A stretch of 64,000 bases of DNA from Diphasiastrum complanatum (Eukaryota > Streptophyta > Lycopodiopsida > Lycopodiales > Lycopodiaceae): positions 23,409,390-23,473,389 of the forward strand of contig CM055102.1 in assembly GCA_029204225.1 (NCBI GenBank). The letters are read 5' to 3'. Below the pieces are notes generated by a model, which was given only the letters and a program-made list of their open reading frames with translations, made no database searches and was not told the origin of the DNA. Both the position numbers and the translations under genes were made by a program. The first letter of the stretch is position 1, and each line of letters opens with the position of its first letter. This document shows, piece by piece, positions 34,998-47,235 of this stretch.

Positions 34998-36506
34998 ATG
35001 GCAACTCTAAGCGAGAGTGTCCTCAATGAGTCAAGCAAATTGGAAGGAGCTGGCAACTATGCAGTTTGGAAATTTAAACTGAAGCACATTTTGATGGAAA
35101 AGGAGCTATGGGAGATCGTGACAGGTGAAGAGACAAGGCCATTGATTGAAGAATATCAACGGGCATTTGATAGTGGAAAACAGAAAGCACAGAATGTCAT
35201 CAACTTATCAATTAGAGATGCAATTATTCCCTACATTTCGGATTCAGAAGGACCGAAAGAAGCATGGGATACGTTGAAGGCATTGTTTGAGACCACAAAC
35301 ACATCTCAAGTGCTATTCATGAAGACAAAGTTGCACACATTGCAGATGGATGATGGTGCAACTGATCACCTACTGAAGATCAAAGAGATTCATGACCAAT
35401 TAGCAGCAGTTGGAGAGCGAATATAGGATTGTGAGATCGTGCAAATGATATTGAATAGTTTGAGTGAGTCACATCAGATATTTGTGACAAGTATAGCCAC
35501 ACAGGAAAATCTTTCAACCTATGAAGAGTTAGGTGGATTGCTTTTGTAGGAAGAACAACATCAAGAGAACTTGAGTCATCGCAACAGGGAATTTGATCAA
35601 GCTCTTGCAATCAAGGGATGTGGTGGTAGATTTGGTCGTGGAAGACACCAATCAAGAGGTGGAAACTCAAATCGTGGATCCTTCCAACAATTTCAAAAAC
35701 AATCCAATGATGGCCCAAATCGAGGCCATTGGAATCAAGGCCGAGGTCAAGGACGCGGCTATTCCAAGCAAAATAGACCTGGAAATTGTAGGTATTGCAA
35801 CAAACCTGACCACTGGGAGCGTGAATGCTTCAAGAAACAGAAGGAGATGGAACAAAGAAAAGACAAAGGGCAAGTGGGAAATTATGTTGATCAACATCAA
35901 TTTGATGATTATTATTATGAAAACAATTATGCTGATCAGCATCAATATGATGATGATCAATATGAAGATGATACAGGTGAGAGCTCAAAATTGTTCATTA
36001 CAGCATTAATGACAAGTGATGAAACCAAGGTTACCTGCTACATTGATAGTGGTGCATCCAAGCACATGACTTCAAGGAAAGAGTGGTTTTCAGAACTCAA
36101 GGAAACTCACAATGGTGATGAAGTTGGACAAGTCGATGGCAAATTGCTATCTGTTAAAGGAGTTGGAGTGGTACCAATGAAGTTAGCCAACAGAAAAACA
36201 AAGCGGATAAGCAATGTGCAATATGTACCTGGCTTAGCTAACAATCTACTATTTGTTGGGACGATGGCTGATCAACAACTCAAGGTTGAGTTTGACAGCG
36301 ACAAATGTCTTGTCAAAGACATCAAGAATCACTACAAAGTGATTGCTACAGGAGCTAGAGTCAACGGGAATCGACTCTACAAATTGAATGCGAGATCTTT
36401 TGATCAAGCTATGGTAAGCACGGTTGATATCAAAGTGATCATTGGCATCAACGATTCGGTCATATTAGTGCTCAAAGTTTACAGATTCTCAAAAGAGGTA
36501 ATCTAG
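34998..36506 (+). pseudogene. Copia E gag and protease
   Basis: The ATG at 34998 opens MATLSESVLNESSKLEGAGN, then YAVWKFKLKHILMEKELWEI, GPKEAWDTLKALFETTNTSQ and LLKIKEIHDQLAAVGERI. In-frame TAG codons lie at about 35424 and 35547, but the frame continues: EEQHQENLSHRNREFDQALA. A Gly/Arg/Gln-rich stretch follows, then CRYCNKPDHWERECF (zinc knuckle, about 35790), an Asp/Tyr/Gln-rich spacer, and CYIDSGASKHMTS (protease, about 36045). ISNVQYVPGLANNLLFVG ends the recognisable part. Only two stops interrupt about 500 codons, so this is one of the better-kept coding blocks here. Confidence 0.9.
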
Positions 36507-36760
36507 TTATAGGATTGTCTGATATTTCTTTTGAAGGAAAAATTTGTGAAGGTTGCATTTTGGGAAAACAACACAGAGAGAGGTTTCCCAAAAGTGGAGC
36601 AAGGAGAGCCAGTGGCATCCTAGATCTTGTCCACATTGATCTATGTGGACCTATGCAGACTAGATCTATTAGTGGCTACTATTACTTTATCACCTTCATT
36701 GATGATTATAGCAGATGCATTTGGATTTATTTCATAAGCAAGAAAGTATACATTCAACCT
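36507..36760 (+). pseudogene. Copia E integrase N-terminal fragment
   Basis: GKICEGCILGKQHRERFPKS (zinc-binding C-x2-C), then VHIDLCGPMQTRSISG (first catalytic Asp) and YFITFIDDYSRCIWIYF. It breaks off after KK near 36747 and ends in unrelated residues. A stop near 36505 separates it from the preceding frame. Confidence 0.85.
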
Positions 36761-37735
36761 AATTTTTACTAGACCTTTTCACGGGAGCGACGCACCTGTA
36801 GTTTTATAGGTGTGTTTGTTCATTCCGTAGAACATATATTGATCACACGCTTCAGTCTCAAGCATCGAGAGAGGAAGAGTTTATGTATTTGTGAGAGGTT
36901 GAAGAAGTGAATAGAGTGTTGAGGATTATTCTCTCTTATCTTTGTTCTTCACACTGTTGAGTGTGAGTGATCCTGAGTCTACTAGCAATCTCTACTGCAT
37001 TACATGAATTACTCTTTGGTCAGACAGACACTCTAGCGCATTACAGTCGTTTGCTGTATGTCTGTAAATATGCTTTAAAGAACTGTCTTAAAATCATCTT
37101 ATTCGTTTGTCGCGAATAAATTCTTTTCGGCACTCGAATAATGTCTACATTTGGTACAGTCTAGCACAATCATAGATAGAACTGTATGTATACATCTGAG
37201 ATGTCAGTCCTTGTCTGAGGAATTGAGTCTTTGATTTGTGCTCTTTCTTGTAACTTACATAAGTTTCTAACGTACTCTAAAACTATTTGTGCTCTTTAAC
37301 CATAACTTTGGACTTAAGTTGTTGAGGACTTCTGTCTAGAAACGAACAGTTGGCAAATACGATCAACTAATTGTCTTTACAACCCGAATACATCGAATAT
37401 TTCTCGACTCTTTGTTGACACCTTAATCAGCCAGAGTGTAGTACTGCTATACTACTCTGATAACATCTCACCTATAGAACACAGTTCATTCAATCTGATA
37501 GAGGCAAGACTGTTGTTCTAGAATTATTAACACTACACACCCCCAACACAAGTAATACTGGTTACTTTCTAATGTCTGTTGACAACCAAAATAACACTCA
37601 AATCCACTTCACTCGAAATAAATCATAATTGTACCAAATACATAACTTTCAAACGCTATCCTCTGAGGGTTCAACATTATTTACTACAAAATCTATATTA
37701 ACCTTGTTGGTATAGTACGACATATACCAAATTCT
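36761..37735 (+). mobile_element. Probable 5' LTR region of gypsy F
   Basis: About 975 non-coding bases between the copia E break and the primer-binding-like site of gypsy F. I infer an LTR from position. Clear alignment to the downstream LTR start (44729) is not visible by eye, so the identity is uncertain. Confidence 0.35.
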
Positions 37736-37899
37736 CACGCCGTTGCCAGGGATAGCTTAGGAAAGTTATAAGAAAACTGACACTTCCATTTCCATTCATA
37801 GTATATGTCAAATAGAGAATTCCGATTAGAACGATACCGTAAGCTTAGAGAGGAAATATCTACAAAGACAGAGTGAGAGTGCAAGTCGACGAAATCTCG

Positions 37900-38910
37900 A
37901 CCAGATCATTGTTCAGTTACTTGAACTCCTAATTAGCTTCGGTATGGAGGGTCCTGCTGTTTTCTATTTGAAAATTAAGTATGATTATTTTAAAGGGACT
38001 ACTTCAGATGATGCAGATAGCTATGTCTCACAATTTGAGTCAATTGCTATTGCAAATAATGAAGGAACTGACGTAGACAAATTCAGAAACTGATAAAGGA
38101 GATAAAAGAAGTAAACGACGGTCCAAACGGAAGGATGACACAAAAACTATCGAGGATAAGTCGTCAACTTCTAAAGTTGAAAAGCTTTGGAAGAGTAATA
38201 TGGCTAATCTTAATAAAAAGTTTAATGATTTGAAAGTGCATATCTCTGAAGTTGCAGACAAAAGACCAAAAGCTTCTTCTTCCAACTCGAGAATGTGGTG
38301 TACGAAATGTGAAACTTTTGGACATACTAAGGAAGACTGCACCACTGTGAATGTAAAATATATCGAAGATTATGCCCAGGAGGTACTCATTATTTTTTAG
38401 AATGATGCGACTGCTAATTATGCTCAAGGTACTGCAGCATCAGCCTAGCAGGATAGACCAAAGTTCGCACCAAGAAGACAAAATCCTCCTGAATTTGTTG
38501 GACCAGTGATGACGTCACAAACCACGACTAAACTAGTGTCGCCGAACAACTGTTATATCTATGGAGAGCCAAGACATTTTTCACCTAGTTGTCCTCGACC
38601 ACGGAAGCCGATTGGTTATGTACCGCTATGCTCGAACTATAGGGAGCTTGGCCACAAGTATTCTGACTTCCCTCAGCCGCAGAAGCCACGACCTAAGTAC
38701 TAGTATGTAGCAACACCAGCTGCTGCAGACTCGAAAGCAAAAGCTTTGACTAATGTTGTTGTGCAGAGGATTGATATTATTGAAGGAAAATTGGCTAAGA
38801 CAGAAGACCAATCTTGGCCAAGTGACGTAGAAAAGCTTTTCAAAGTCACAACAAGAAGCAAAGGCTCTTCAAAACCTGAATAGAAATCTTCAACAAAGCG
38901 TAGAAACTCT
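37900..38910 (+). pseudogene. Gypsy F gag C-terminal region
   Basis: Pieces in one or two frames: GPAVFYLKIKYDYFKGTTSD, then YVSQFESIA, a Lys/Arg-rich linker, and MWCTKCETFGHTKEDC (zinc knuckle near 38300). A second Cys-rich pair follows: CYIYGEPRHFSPSCPRP and then CSNYRELGHKYSDF. Each has one substituted Cys. Several in-frame stops are present. Confidence 0.7.
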
Positions 38911-38978
38911 TCGAAGAAGATTTCCTGTGTTTATAGTGACATAAAAACACATCTACAGAAGCTGAAAATTACATTGCA

Positions 38979-39770
38979 ATGGTGTCGAAATACTTGTTTA
39001 TCGCTTCACCCAAAAAAAAAAAATTCGGTATAAAAGAAGGAATTTTACTTGGACACAAAATATCAAACATAGGAATAGAGGTCAATAAAGATAAAGTCGA
39101 GCTTATAAAGAACCTCCTGATACCAACAAATCTACGTGAACTAAGAGCTTTCTTAGGACATGTCGGCTATTATCGGAGATTTATCCAAAATCATGCCTCT
39201 ATTGATGCTGCTCTTACGCATCTACTCAAGAAACAAGTGAAATACTTGTGGACGACTGAATAGCAGAACGCGTTTGAAGAACTTAAGCAGAGGTTGATCA
39301 ATGCTCCTATTCTGAGACCACCCAACTGGGCTATTCTATTTCATAGTTATGTTGATGTTTTTGCATTTGCTATTGGCATTTGTCTGAGCCAGAATGATGA
39401 TCAGAAGAAAGATCATCCCATATACTATGCAAGTCGACAACTAAGTGCCTTGGAGAAGAATTATTCGGCTACAGAAAGGGAAGCACTCGGAATGATTTTT
39501 ACTGTTAAAAATTTTTGACATTATTTACTGGGATATGCTTTCATTTTTCATGTTGATCACTACGTTCTAAAGTATCTTGTGAATAGACCAGATTTATCAG
39601 GACGAGTTGCTCGTGGGTTCTACTTCTGCATGAATTCACTTATCAAGTGCCAAGGAAAATATCATACGAATGCTGATTATCTATCGCAACTCAGCTCGGA
39701 AAAAACTGAAAAACCAATTAATGATGATTTTTCAAACGAAAATTTATTCAAAATTTCATCTACGAATTTG
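38979..39770 (+). pseudogene. Gypsy F RT thumb and RNase H
   Basis: Starts after the missing catalytic RT with EGILLGHKISNIGIEVNKDK, then LRELRAFLGHVGYYRRFIQN and FEELKQRLINAPILRPP. The RNase H part has YASRQLSALEKNYSATEREA and FHVDHYVLKYLVN. Stops lie at about 39260 and 39516. ADYLSQLSSE ends the domain. Confidence 0.9.
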
Positions 39771-40953
39771 TAATATTATGATATTATTACTTATCTCAAG
39801 GATCAGATATATCCGGATGGATATGATTTGGAGAAAAAGACAGTTTTTATTCAATATAAGGTAGCACCTTATACTATTATTAACAATGTCCTGTACAAGC
39901 TTGGTGCTGATCATCAACTAAGAAGATGTCTCAAAATTGAAGATATTAAAAAAGTTGTACAAGCCTTATATTCAGAGGATGTTGGCGGACACTTTGATTT
40001 AAAGAACATTGTTAATAAAATATTGACTACCAAGTACTGGTGGCCAACTATGTTTAAGGATGTATCGAATTATATACATTCGTGTGATCCTACCTCTTGT
40101 GCCATTTGAGAAGTGGGGGATTGACTTTGTCGGTCCAATCAAACCCGTGACTCGACATACTAAGTGTCGTTATATTCTTGTTGCAATAGATTATGCTAAA
40201 AAGAACGTTGAAGCAGAAGCGACGAAACGAAATGATACAAAAACTATCGCAACGTTCTTATTCAAATCTATAATCACAAGATATGGTTGTCCTCTTGAAC
40301 TAGTAAATGACCGTGGTACACATTTTTTAAATGACACAATACGGCTGCTGACAACATATTTTTTTATTAAACACAGAAAGACAACCCCTTATAATCCAAA
40401 AGCAAACGGGTTAACTAAGAGAGCTAATGGAATACTTTGCAAGATCTTGAACAAGATTACTATTGCACATGTGACTGATTGGGATTACCTTCAGTTGTCT
40501 GGGCTTATCGAAACACAGAAAAGATCACGACAAAGCAAACACCATATTTTCTTACTTATGGTATGCATCCTATTTTACCTATTGAATCTGAGATAACAAC
40601 TTTTTGTATTCAAGCTCAACGAACAGATCTAGAATGTATTAACGAAAGGTTGATGACTATTGAAGAACTATCTGAAGCTCGTGCAAATTCACAAAAATTA
40701 ACGGAGGAAATCTAGGAACAACGAAAGAAAAAGTATGATAGTCGTATAAGGAAAAGTGATCTTAAAGCTGGTGACTTTGCGTTGGTCTATGATAGTCGAC
40801 ATCAAAAGTTCCCTGGAAAACTTCATATGAGATGGCTCGGACCTTATAAAGTTATGGAGGTGTTCGAGAATGGTTCTATTCAACTCCGATCACTTGAAGA
40901 CGAACTATTACCGACACGAATTAATGGGTCCAGACTCAAGAAATATTATCTCT
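39771..40953 (+). pseudogene. Gypsy F integrase
   Basis: VVQALYSEDVGGHFDLKNIV and KYWWPTMFKDVSNYIHSCDP correspond to the H2C2 zinc-binding domain. FEKWGIDFVGP (first catalytic Asp) follows after a small deletion and frame change at about 40090. NDRGTHFLND holds the second Asp. TPYNPKANGLTKRANG has Lys where the third catalytic residue, Glu, belongs (usual G-x-x-E-R-x-N). The C-terminus FPGKLHMRWLGPYKVMEVFE (about 40810) and RLKKYYL end at a stop near 40953. Confidence 0.9.
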
Positions 40954-41748
40954 GACCAGAATTTTTTTTTCTTTTCTCATTCTTTTCTAGGTTTCTTTTG
41001 AAAATTTTCGCGACTTTTCTCCTACATTTTCTAAAATTGTTCGTGAATTTTCTACCACTTTCTAGTATTTTTCTAGCATTTTTCTAGAATTTTTCTCCAA
41101 CTATTTCTAGCATCTTTCTCCCATCCTTCCAGAAATTTTTCGAGAATTTTTCTAGACTCTTTCCAAAAAAAATTTGGAAATTTTTCGAGAATTTTTCTAC
41201 TCTTTCCAGAAATTTTTCGAGAATTTTTCGAGAATTTTTCTGGCATCTTTCCAGAAACTTTTCGAGAATCTTTCTAGAGCCTTTCTAACATCTTTTTGAG
41301 AATCTTTTTAACATCTTTTTGAAAATCTTTTTAGAATATTTCTAGCATCTTTTCAAGAATCTTTCTAGTTGTGTCCATCTATTTAAGATGATGGACACGT
41401 TAAATTTACTCCCACGTATTTACGCTTACACATAAAAACGGATTTATTTTTATTATTTCCATTTTATAAACGGTATTACCATCATTAAGAGTGATCTGTC
41501 AAATCATATTTCAAAACTGCGAGCCATGCACGCTATTAATAACGGACATGACAGATGTCACGTCATCATGACACGTCATCATTCTCTCCACACCGCCATT
41601 GCATATCATAGTCATTTTCTATTTTTCTCACACTTTCTTCTTGTGGTTTTTATGCTTTCTTTCGTTACTTACGATCATTGTCTTTGCGATCAAGTATTCT
41701 ATTACGACCTGTTGCGATATGCGAAGCTTTCATAAATTATTCGACAAA
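40954..41748 (+). promoter_or_regulatory. Spacer between pol and the 3' ORF, with 11 TTCnnGAA motifs
   Basis: TTCnnGAA, the two-unit core of a heat-shock element, starts at 41040, 41082, 41127, 41139, 41184, 41204, 41216, 41227, 41249, 41261 and 41352. Several pairs (TTCCAGAA then TTCGAGAA) are 11-12 bp apart. A TATA-like ttataaac lies near 41464, and the next long frame starts at 41749. Chance would give well under one site in 320 bp, but the area is also a diverged tandem repeat, so duplication may explain the number. I infer a possible internal promoter for the 3' ORF. Confidence 0.5.
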
Positions 41749-44404
41749 ATGGCTTCTAGATCCAGCTCTTCTATTACCTAGAAAGCACGCCTAGGAATCC
41801 GGCTGGCATCAATCCAGTCCTTTTTGGATCAATGCAGGTTGGGAAGCTTGAAAGTGGAACTTTCAGTCATCCTTTCTGAAGTCAGTACTGAGTTTGTGAA
41901 TTCCAATTACTCAGTATCTGATGCGGATTTTAAAGTTCATGTGTGAGGCAAGTTCTTTATTGTCTCTGAGGAAGTGTTCTCCACGGCTCTGGGATTACCA
42001 CTTGATGGAAAAATTATTTCTACAAACAAAGATGCAGTGGATGAAGACACTTATTTTTTGAGCAACTGCTTCGTACCCACCAAGGGCTACAAAATTTCTA
42101 TGATAAAGGATGCCACACTCAAAATGTTTTGTAAATACGCCAATCAAGTTATCTTTTTGACAGATGCAAATGCTACCATTTCGGTGCAAAATTTTGGGTA
42201 TTTATTGGACGCTCTAGCCGGCAATCCGGTATGCTTTGGCATTATTGCATACAAGGCATTTTTGAGGTGGACCAAACATGAAAAAATTTCGGCAGTAGGA
42301 GCACTTGTTTGGCATCTTTGGGAGCATTTTGGAGTCTTAGGCGACCAAGAGAAAAGTTTGTTGATGGAAAGACTGTTGCTCCCAACACCAGTCGACCTAT
42401 CCAGTCTTCTGGCCACACCTGCCACAACCACCACAGCAGCACTTGCGCCACCAATCTAAGTAGCAGCTCTAACTACTATGGAAGTTGATGGTGCAGCTTC
42501 TTAGAAAGATGCAGACACTACCATTGCCATGGATACAGATGGACCTGCTGTTGCTCAATCAACAAAGCCAACCTATGCTTCAACCTCACAGAAGAAGAAG
42601 AACTCAAGCACATCAGATGAAGACGAAACTCTGTCTGACACTTCAGGCAAGGCTCGAACAGCTGCAGTAGGCGACACTGGGACAGCTGATGAGGATGATG
42701 ATGAACCTAACAACCAGCCCTGGTGGTTCACATCTATGACCAGCAGAGCCAAGAATTTAGTGGATGACATATATGAATTTGATAGATATAATCAGAGAAA
42801 CATCATGGACCTGATAGAAGCAGAGCGAAAGTTTCAAAACTCTCTCAAAGAGTCTTATGAGAAGATTGATTTGCTCGAATCAGACAACACCAAGATGATC
42901 GACCAAAATCATTTCCTCAAAACACAGCTTCACACCGCAACCAAGGAAGCTGATTCTTTGAGGAAAATCAATAAGGTGATTGAGGCCAAGTCGACTACTA
43001 TTGATTCTTTATAACAACAAGTGCTCGATGCTAATAAGCACAATGCCACTTTCCAAAAACATTTACAGGAGGAGCGAGCGACACGAATAAAGGCCGAAAC
43101 AGCGCTTGCTCTGTGCAGTAGTGCAGGTTCTATCACAATAGATCTCTCGAAACTGAACAAGCTCCAAGGTCAGATGCTCGATAATTTTTGAGTCGAGTTT
43201 CTGCAACCGCTCGAAGATGCGAAGGTGCTAGTCAAAGAAGAGTTGGCAGAGTTGAAAGAGTTGTCTATTGAAGCCACCCAAACTTGCAGCAGACTCCTAT
43301 GATGAATACCTACAGGCCTGCTAAGAATTGATGATCTGACGCAACAACTTCAGTCTGTTCCTGTCTGTTTGAGAGTTGATGACAATCCAGAATACTTGGA
43401 ATCAGTAGCAAAGATTGACAAGCTCGAACATGAGTTGTCTGATCTCAAGCAGCAGCTGGAAGATCAAAAGTTAGCTGTCGAGCGTATAAACTCAAGACAT
43501 GGCAACAACAGCTACTCAGACAAAGCAACCACGTCGAAACTAGTCGAAGGTATGTGCTGAAAGGTTCAATGCATTTGCTGATCGATTCTGGAAGTGGTGT
43601 CCACAAGCTTTTAACATTGAACTACAATGGCGTGTGGATTATATGATGCTACTAGGCGTAGTAGGCATCGCCTTCGATGACTAGAAGACACCATGGAAAA
43701 AAGATGACTTTCTCTGGTTATGGGCCCAATTATCTATTGAGCAGAAAGGATGTCTCTGCTGGGGCATAATTCAGGGGAAATTCACAGTCGTGCCTTTCGG
43801 ATCAGTTGAGTTATACATAGGTTCTTCAACTATGCATGCCTTAGAATACATTCGTATTAAAGAATATCAGTTTTTGCAAAATGAAGACAATAAGTGACAA
43901 TTTTGGAAGCGGAAGTCGCAGTTCCAATTGTACAAACCAAAAGATGTTGTGGACATAGGTGCTTTTGATGATGCTGGATTGCTTATCAATGTAAATATGG
44001 CGTATCCAGAACTTTTCAGTCTTTACGTGGATTGGGAGCAAAATCTTGCTGACTATTTTGCGAAAATTAAACACAATCTACAAGACCAAAGAAAGTCAAG
44101 TCGTTTCAAGAACTTTTGTACATATTCGTTCTGGCAGTTTGGAACTTTTGTAGCAAAGACTTTGTTTTTTGTGCATAAGGTTTATGTTAAAAGTTCTTTT
44201 ATAAGATTTTCAGCTCGCTTTTGTAAAGAAATCACACTTCGCAGTGATTCAGATGAAGATGAAAAGTTAACTCATGAGCTGTTTGATGGAACATTGCTTC
44301 CTGCTAAGCTTGAAAAATTCGGCAATCTACCAGTTGGCCATTATATGAAATCAAAGGAAACCTTGATGTTGTACAAGGCTCAACAAAGTTTGGAGTTAGC
44401 CTAA
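41749..44404 (+). pseudogene. Long extra ORF downstream of gypsy F pol
   Basis: One frame runs from ATG 41749 to about 43560 with a handful of stops (for example TAG at 41779 and TAA at 42457 and 43012). After a frameshift it continues to 44404; roughly 880 codons in all. Region 1 (41950-42460) is globular: FSTALGLPLDG, WHLWEHFGVLGDQE. Region 2 is Ser/Thr/Asp/Glu-rich and disordered (42480-42710). Region 3 (42760-43560) is heptad-like and Lys/Glu-rich, a probable coiled coil. Region 4 (43570-44404) has many Trp and Phe (WKWCPQAFNIELQWRVDYMM). It has no signal peptide or convincing membrane anchor, so an envelope role is not supported. The domain order resembles 'putative plant transposon protein' ORFs of Tat-like elements, but I do not know its function. 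Confidence 0.6.
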
Positions 44405-44728
44405 AGATTACATGAAGAATTGAATTCATCATGAATATTCATTCTTGTCTATGTAATGCTGATGTTTCCATGTGATGCTGAACTCTCATCTTTGAAGTTT
44501 TGAAGATGTTTTGAAGTTTGATTCATGTTCTCATCAAATAACTCAAAGATCAACTCAATCAAGCTATTCAATTCAAGAAGCAGCAAGTCATATATTCTCT
44601 AAAGTAGGAAGGAACATATGAAGAAATATGTCTTGACCTTAACGAATATATACAGAATGATTCGTGAATGATCCTCGAAATAAAGATTATATGTTCACGA
44701 GGACGTTTCACATTTGAGGAAGGGGATA

Positions 44729-45520
44729 TGTGATGCCACGGAATTGTTAAATATTGACACTACACAAAGTCAACCAACTAAGTCAAAGGAATGCCAAAGA
44801 GCCACCACTCGCAAGAGTCAAATCCTTCGATAGTCGAAAACTCCTCGACAAACTCCTCGATTCGACAATCTTCGAAAAACGTTCAAACCTAATTGCTATA
44901 GTTCACGTCTCAAGGACTATTGTTACTGCACACTTGCTTCGCTATACATTCAGCTTACAGGCTGACAACTAATAGAGTAACTATGTTGTGTATACATACA
45001 GTGTAAGAGGCACATTAGAACGAGTATCAACTTAGATGTATCGATCAACTAGATCAAATGTATCATATCAATAATGTATTTGCTAAGATGCCTAACACTA
45101 TCGTCCAATTCTAAACTCTTCTTCTAGACTTGTATATTGTCAAGTAGATTTTCTTATAACAATCTCGTATACATTTGAGCACTTTGAACATAATATGTGC
45201 TATTTAAATCATTGAATGAATACTGTTGTTTCTACTTTCTAAGAGTGAATGGAATACTTATTTTTCTTGTGTGTCCTATTGACTGAGTTGAAGTGCCAAA
45301 TTATGGCTACCCTTGAAGCCTTCAAATTATGTAACTATGGTTATTTGAGACACCTATGACTCATCAATTAATCTATTGGTTCAGTTGTGAAAATTGATTC
45401 AAAACATGGTGCTTTCTATTAGTCTTCCATATCACTAATTAACACGATAGTTTGATAGTGTTGTCCTACACTTCAAACTATTGCACACCACGAACTATCA
45501 CACTGCTCTTCTTTCCAACA
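44729..45520 (+). repeat. Gypsy F 3' LTR start merged with the LTR of copia G
   Basis: The left part starts TGTGATGCC after the gypsy F purine tract. The right end (CCAACA, 45515-45520) abuts a copia primer-binding site at 45522. Two LTRs of different elements therefore meet somewhere in this 790 bp; the junction is not visible. Confidence 0.5.
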
Positions 45521-45521
45521 A

Positions 45522-46660
45522 TGGTATCAGATCTTGTGTTGATTGTCATAACATTTTCAATTCTTTTTGCTTTCTTGACACATGGAGCAATTGTCTTCTG
45601 AAATTCAACTCATTGAGCAATTCAATGGTGATGACTTTCACATGTGGAAGTATCGTTGAAGTTGATATTATTGGAGAAAGATTTATGGGATGTGGTCATT
45701 GGATTCTCAATCTTACCACAATAAGATGTTGATCTTATAGCCAAATGGAAATTCAAAGATGACAAAGCTCTCGTATTAATATCCATGAATCTCAAGGATT
45801 TACAAATATCTCATATCAGTAACAATGAAACATCTAAGCAATCTTGGAAAATACTCATCAGTCTGTATGACACCCAAGATGTCACCACTCGTCTATTATT
45901 GTAAAAGAAATTCTTTTCTTGCAAGATGTTCGAATCGACTTCTACAAGTGACCATGTTAGATCATTGATTGATCAACTTGTTGCAGTCAGATCACCCATT
46001 GATGATAATGATGCAGTCATGACTCTCTTAGAAAATCTTCCTACCTCCTACAATCACCTAGTCATGCTGATCTCTACATAGCCTGATCTAACTATGCAAA
46101 AGTTCATTTCAATTCTTCTCCAAGAAATTTTTTGAAGGAAGTCAAATGATGTTTCTTCAATTAGACAAATTGGTCGCACTATATTAGAAAAAGAAGCAAC
46201 ACTCGAAGAAGGGTGTTGTCAATACTTATTCAAAGTTAGATACTCAACATCCATCACAACATGAAAAGTCAAAACATCAAGATGCCAAAATTTTCTACAA
46301 GTATTGCAAGAAGAAATGACTGTAGAAATCTTGTGAACAAGAACCAACATGTTCATATTGCAATCACTAATATTTCTGAAGACAAATCCAACCCAAAGCT
46401 GTTTATGGTTGAATTAAACAATTATTCATATTCTAATTGTTGGTATCTCAACTTAGGTGTGGTACAACATATGACATCTTGATGAGACTGGTTCAAGCAT
46501 TTTTCTTCGACATATCATGACAATACTATTCATCTTGGAGACTCTAGCTCTCTTAAGATCCAAGGCAAAGTAACAGTCATAATTAGATTCAATGATTATT
46601 CATCTCGACATATTGAGAATGTTTTATACGTTCTAATTGTCATACATCTTGCTGACAGTA
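45522..46660 (+). pseudogene. Copia G gag and protease remnant
   Basis: The primer-binding site TGGTATCAGATC (45522-45533) is followed by ATG 45582 and MEQLSSEIQLIEQFNGDDFH then MWKYR with a stop. Later pieces read DLQISHISNNETSKQSWKIL, SDHVRSLIDQLVAVRSPIDD and LLENLPTSYNHLVML. The protease region reads CWYLNLGVVQHMTS, where the DSGA catalytic motif is lost. It fades near 46660. The many stops show an old copy. Confidence 0.8.
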
Positions 46661-47235
46661 ATAGTTAGCTACTTTAGCAAGCAAATTATCAAACACACTT
46701 ACAAACTGAAGGAGAAATCACTCCACAACCCAAGAGAACGCTTCATGAACTATATTTACAAAAGAGATAAAAAAGAGATAAAAGAATACATATATACAGT
46801 CTCTCTTTTAGGGGGTATTGCTGCATGGCAATATGGTCTCCGTTACGGAACACATGTCTAAACTCTACACAATACATGCCTTCAACATGGATCTCATACA
46901 CATTGTCATATAAACAGAAAATTCAAAAGTACTGCTAAAATGAAAAAGTCATAGAAATATAAAATAAACTCGGGCTTACTTAATCGGACACTCTCTCTTA
47001 AGCCCTAGTTTATTTTTCTTACAAAGGGCTTTTCTCTAACAAACTCAAATTTATCGATACTTAAATCTTTAGTAAGTATATTTGCTAGCTGATCTTCTAT
47101 TCTACAATGCACTACATCTATTTCATTAGATAACAATTTTTCTCTAATGAAATGATATTTGATCTCTATGTGTTTTGTGCGTGTGTGAAATACAGGATTC
47201 TTGGCTAGCTGAATAGCGCTCTAGCTATTATCTGA

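Larger units (their letters stand above)
33455..36760 (+). mobile_element. Copia element E, 5' half
   Basis: A possible 5' LTR runs 33455-34220 (TGTCAA...TTGACA, 6-bp inverted ends). It directly abuts a perfect primer-binding site, TGGTATCAGAGC, at 34221-34232. Gag starts at 34998, followed by zinc knuckle, protease and the integrase N-terminus. Sequence identity to copia stops near 36750 in mid-integrase. The leader 34233-34997 carries three related segments with ccaatatcggatcca-like words (34760-34990). The LTR start is inferred from inverted ends only. Confidence 0.7.
37736..44728 (+). mobile_element. Gypsy element F (Tat/Athila-like) with an extra 3' reading frame
   Basis: 37736-37753 reads cacgccgttgccagggat, close to the TGGCGCCGTTGCCGGGGA primer-binding site typical of Tat/Athila elements. 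Then come gag with zinc knuckles, a truncated RT, RNase H, integrase (to 40953), about 790 bp of non-coding DNA, a long extra ORF (41749-44404) and a purine tract (GAGGAAGGGGATA, 44716-44728). An LTR start TGTGATGCC follows at 44729. Protease and the catalytic half of RT are missing between gag and the RT thumb. An ORF after pol is known in Tat and Athila lineages, which supports that assignment. Confidence 0.75.

Noticed and set aside
41749-44404. Retroviral envelope gene
   Set aside because: No signal peptide, no clear membrane anchor, no cleavage site; coiled coil and acidic linker fit a soluble protein better.
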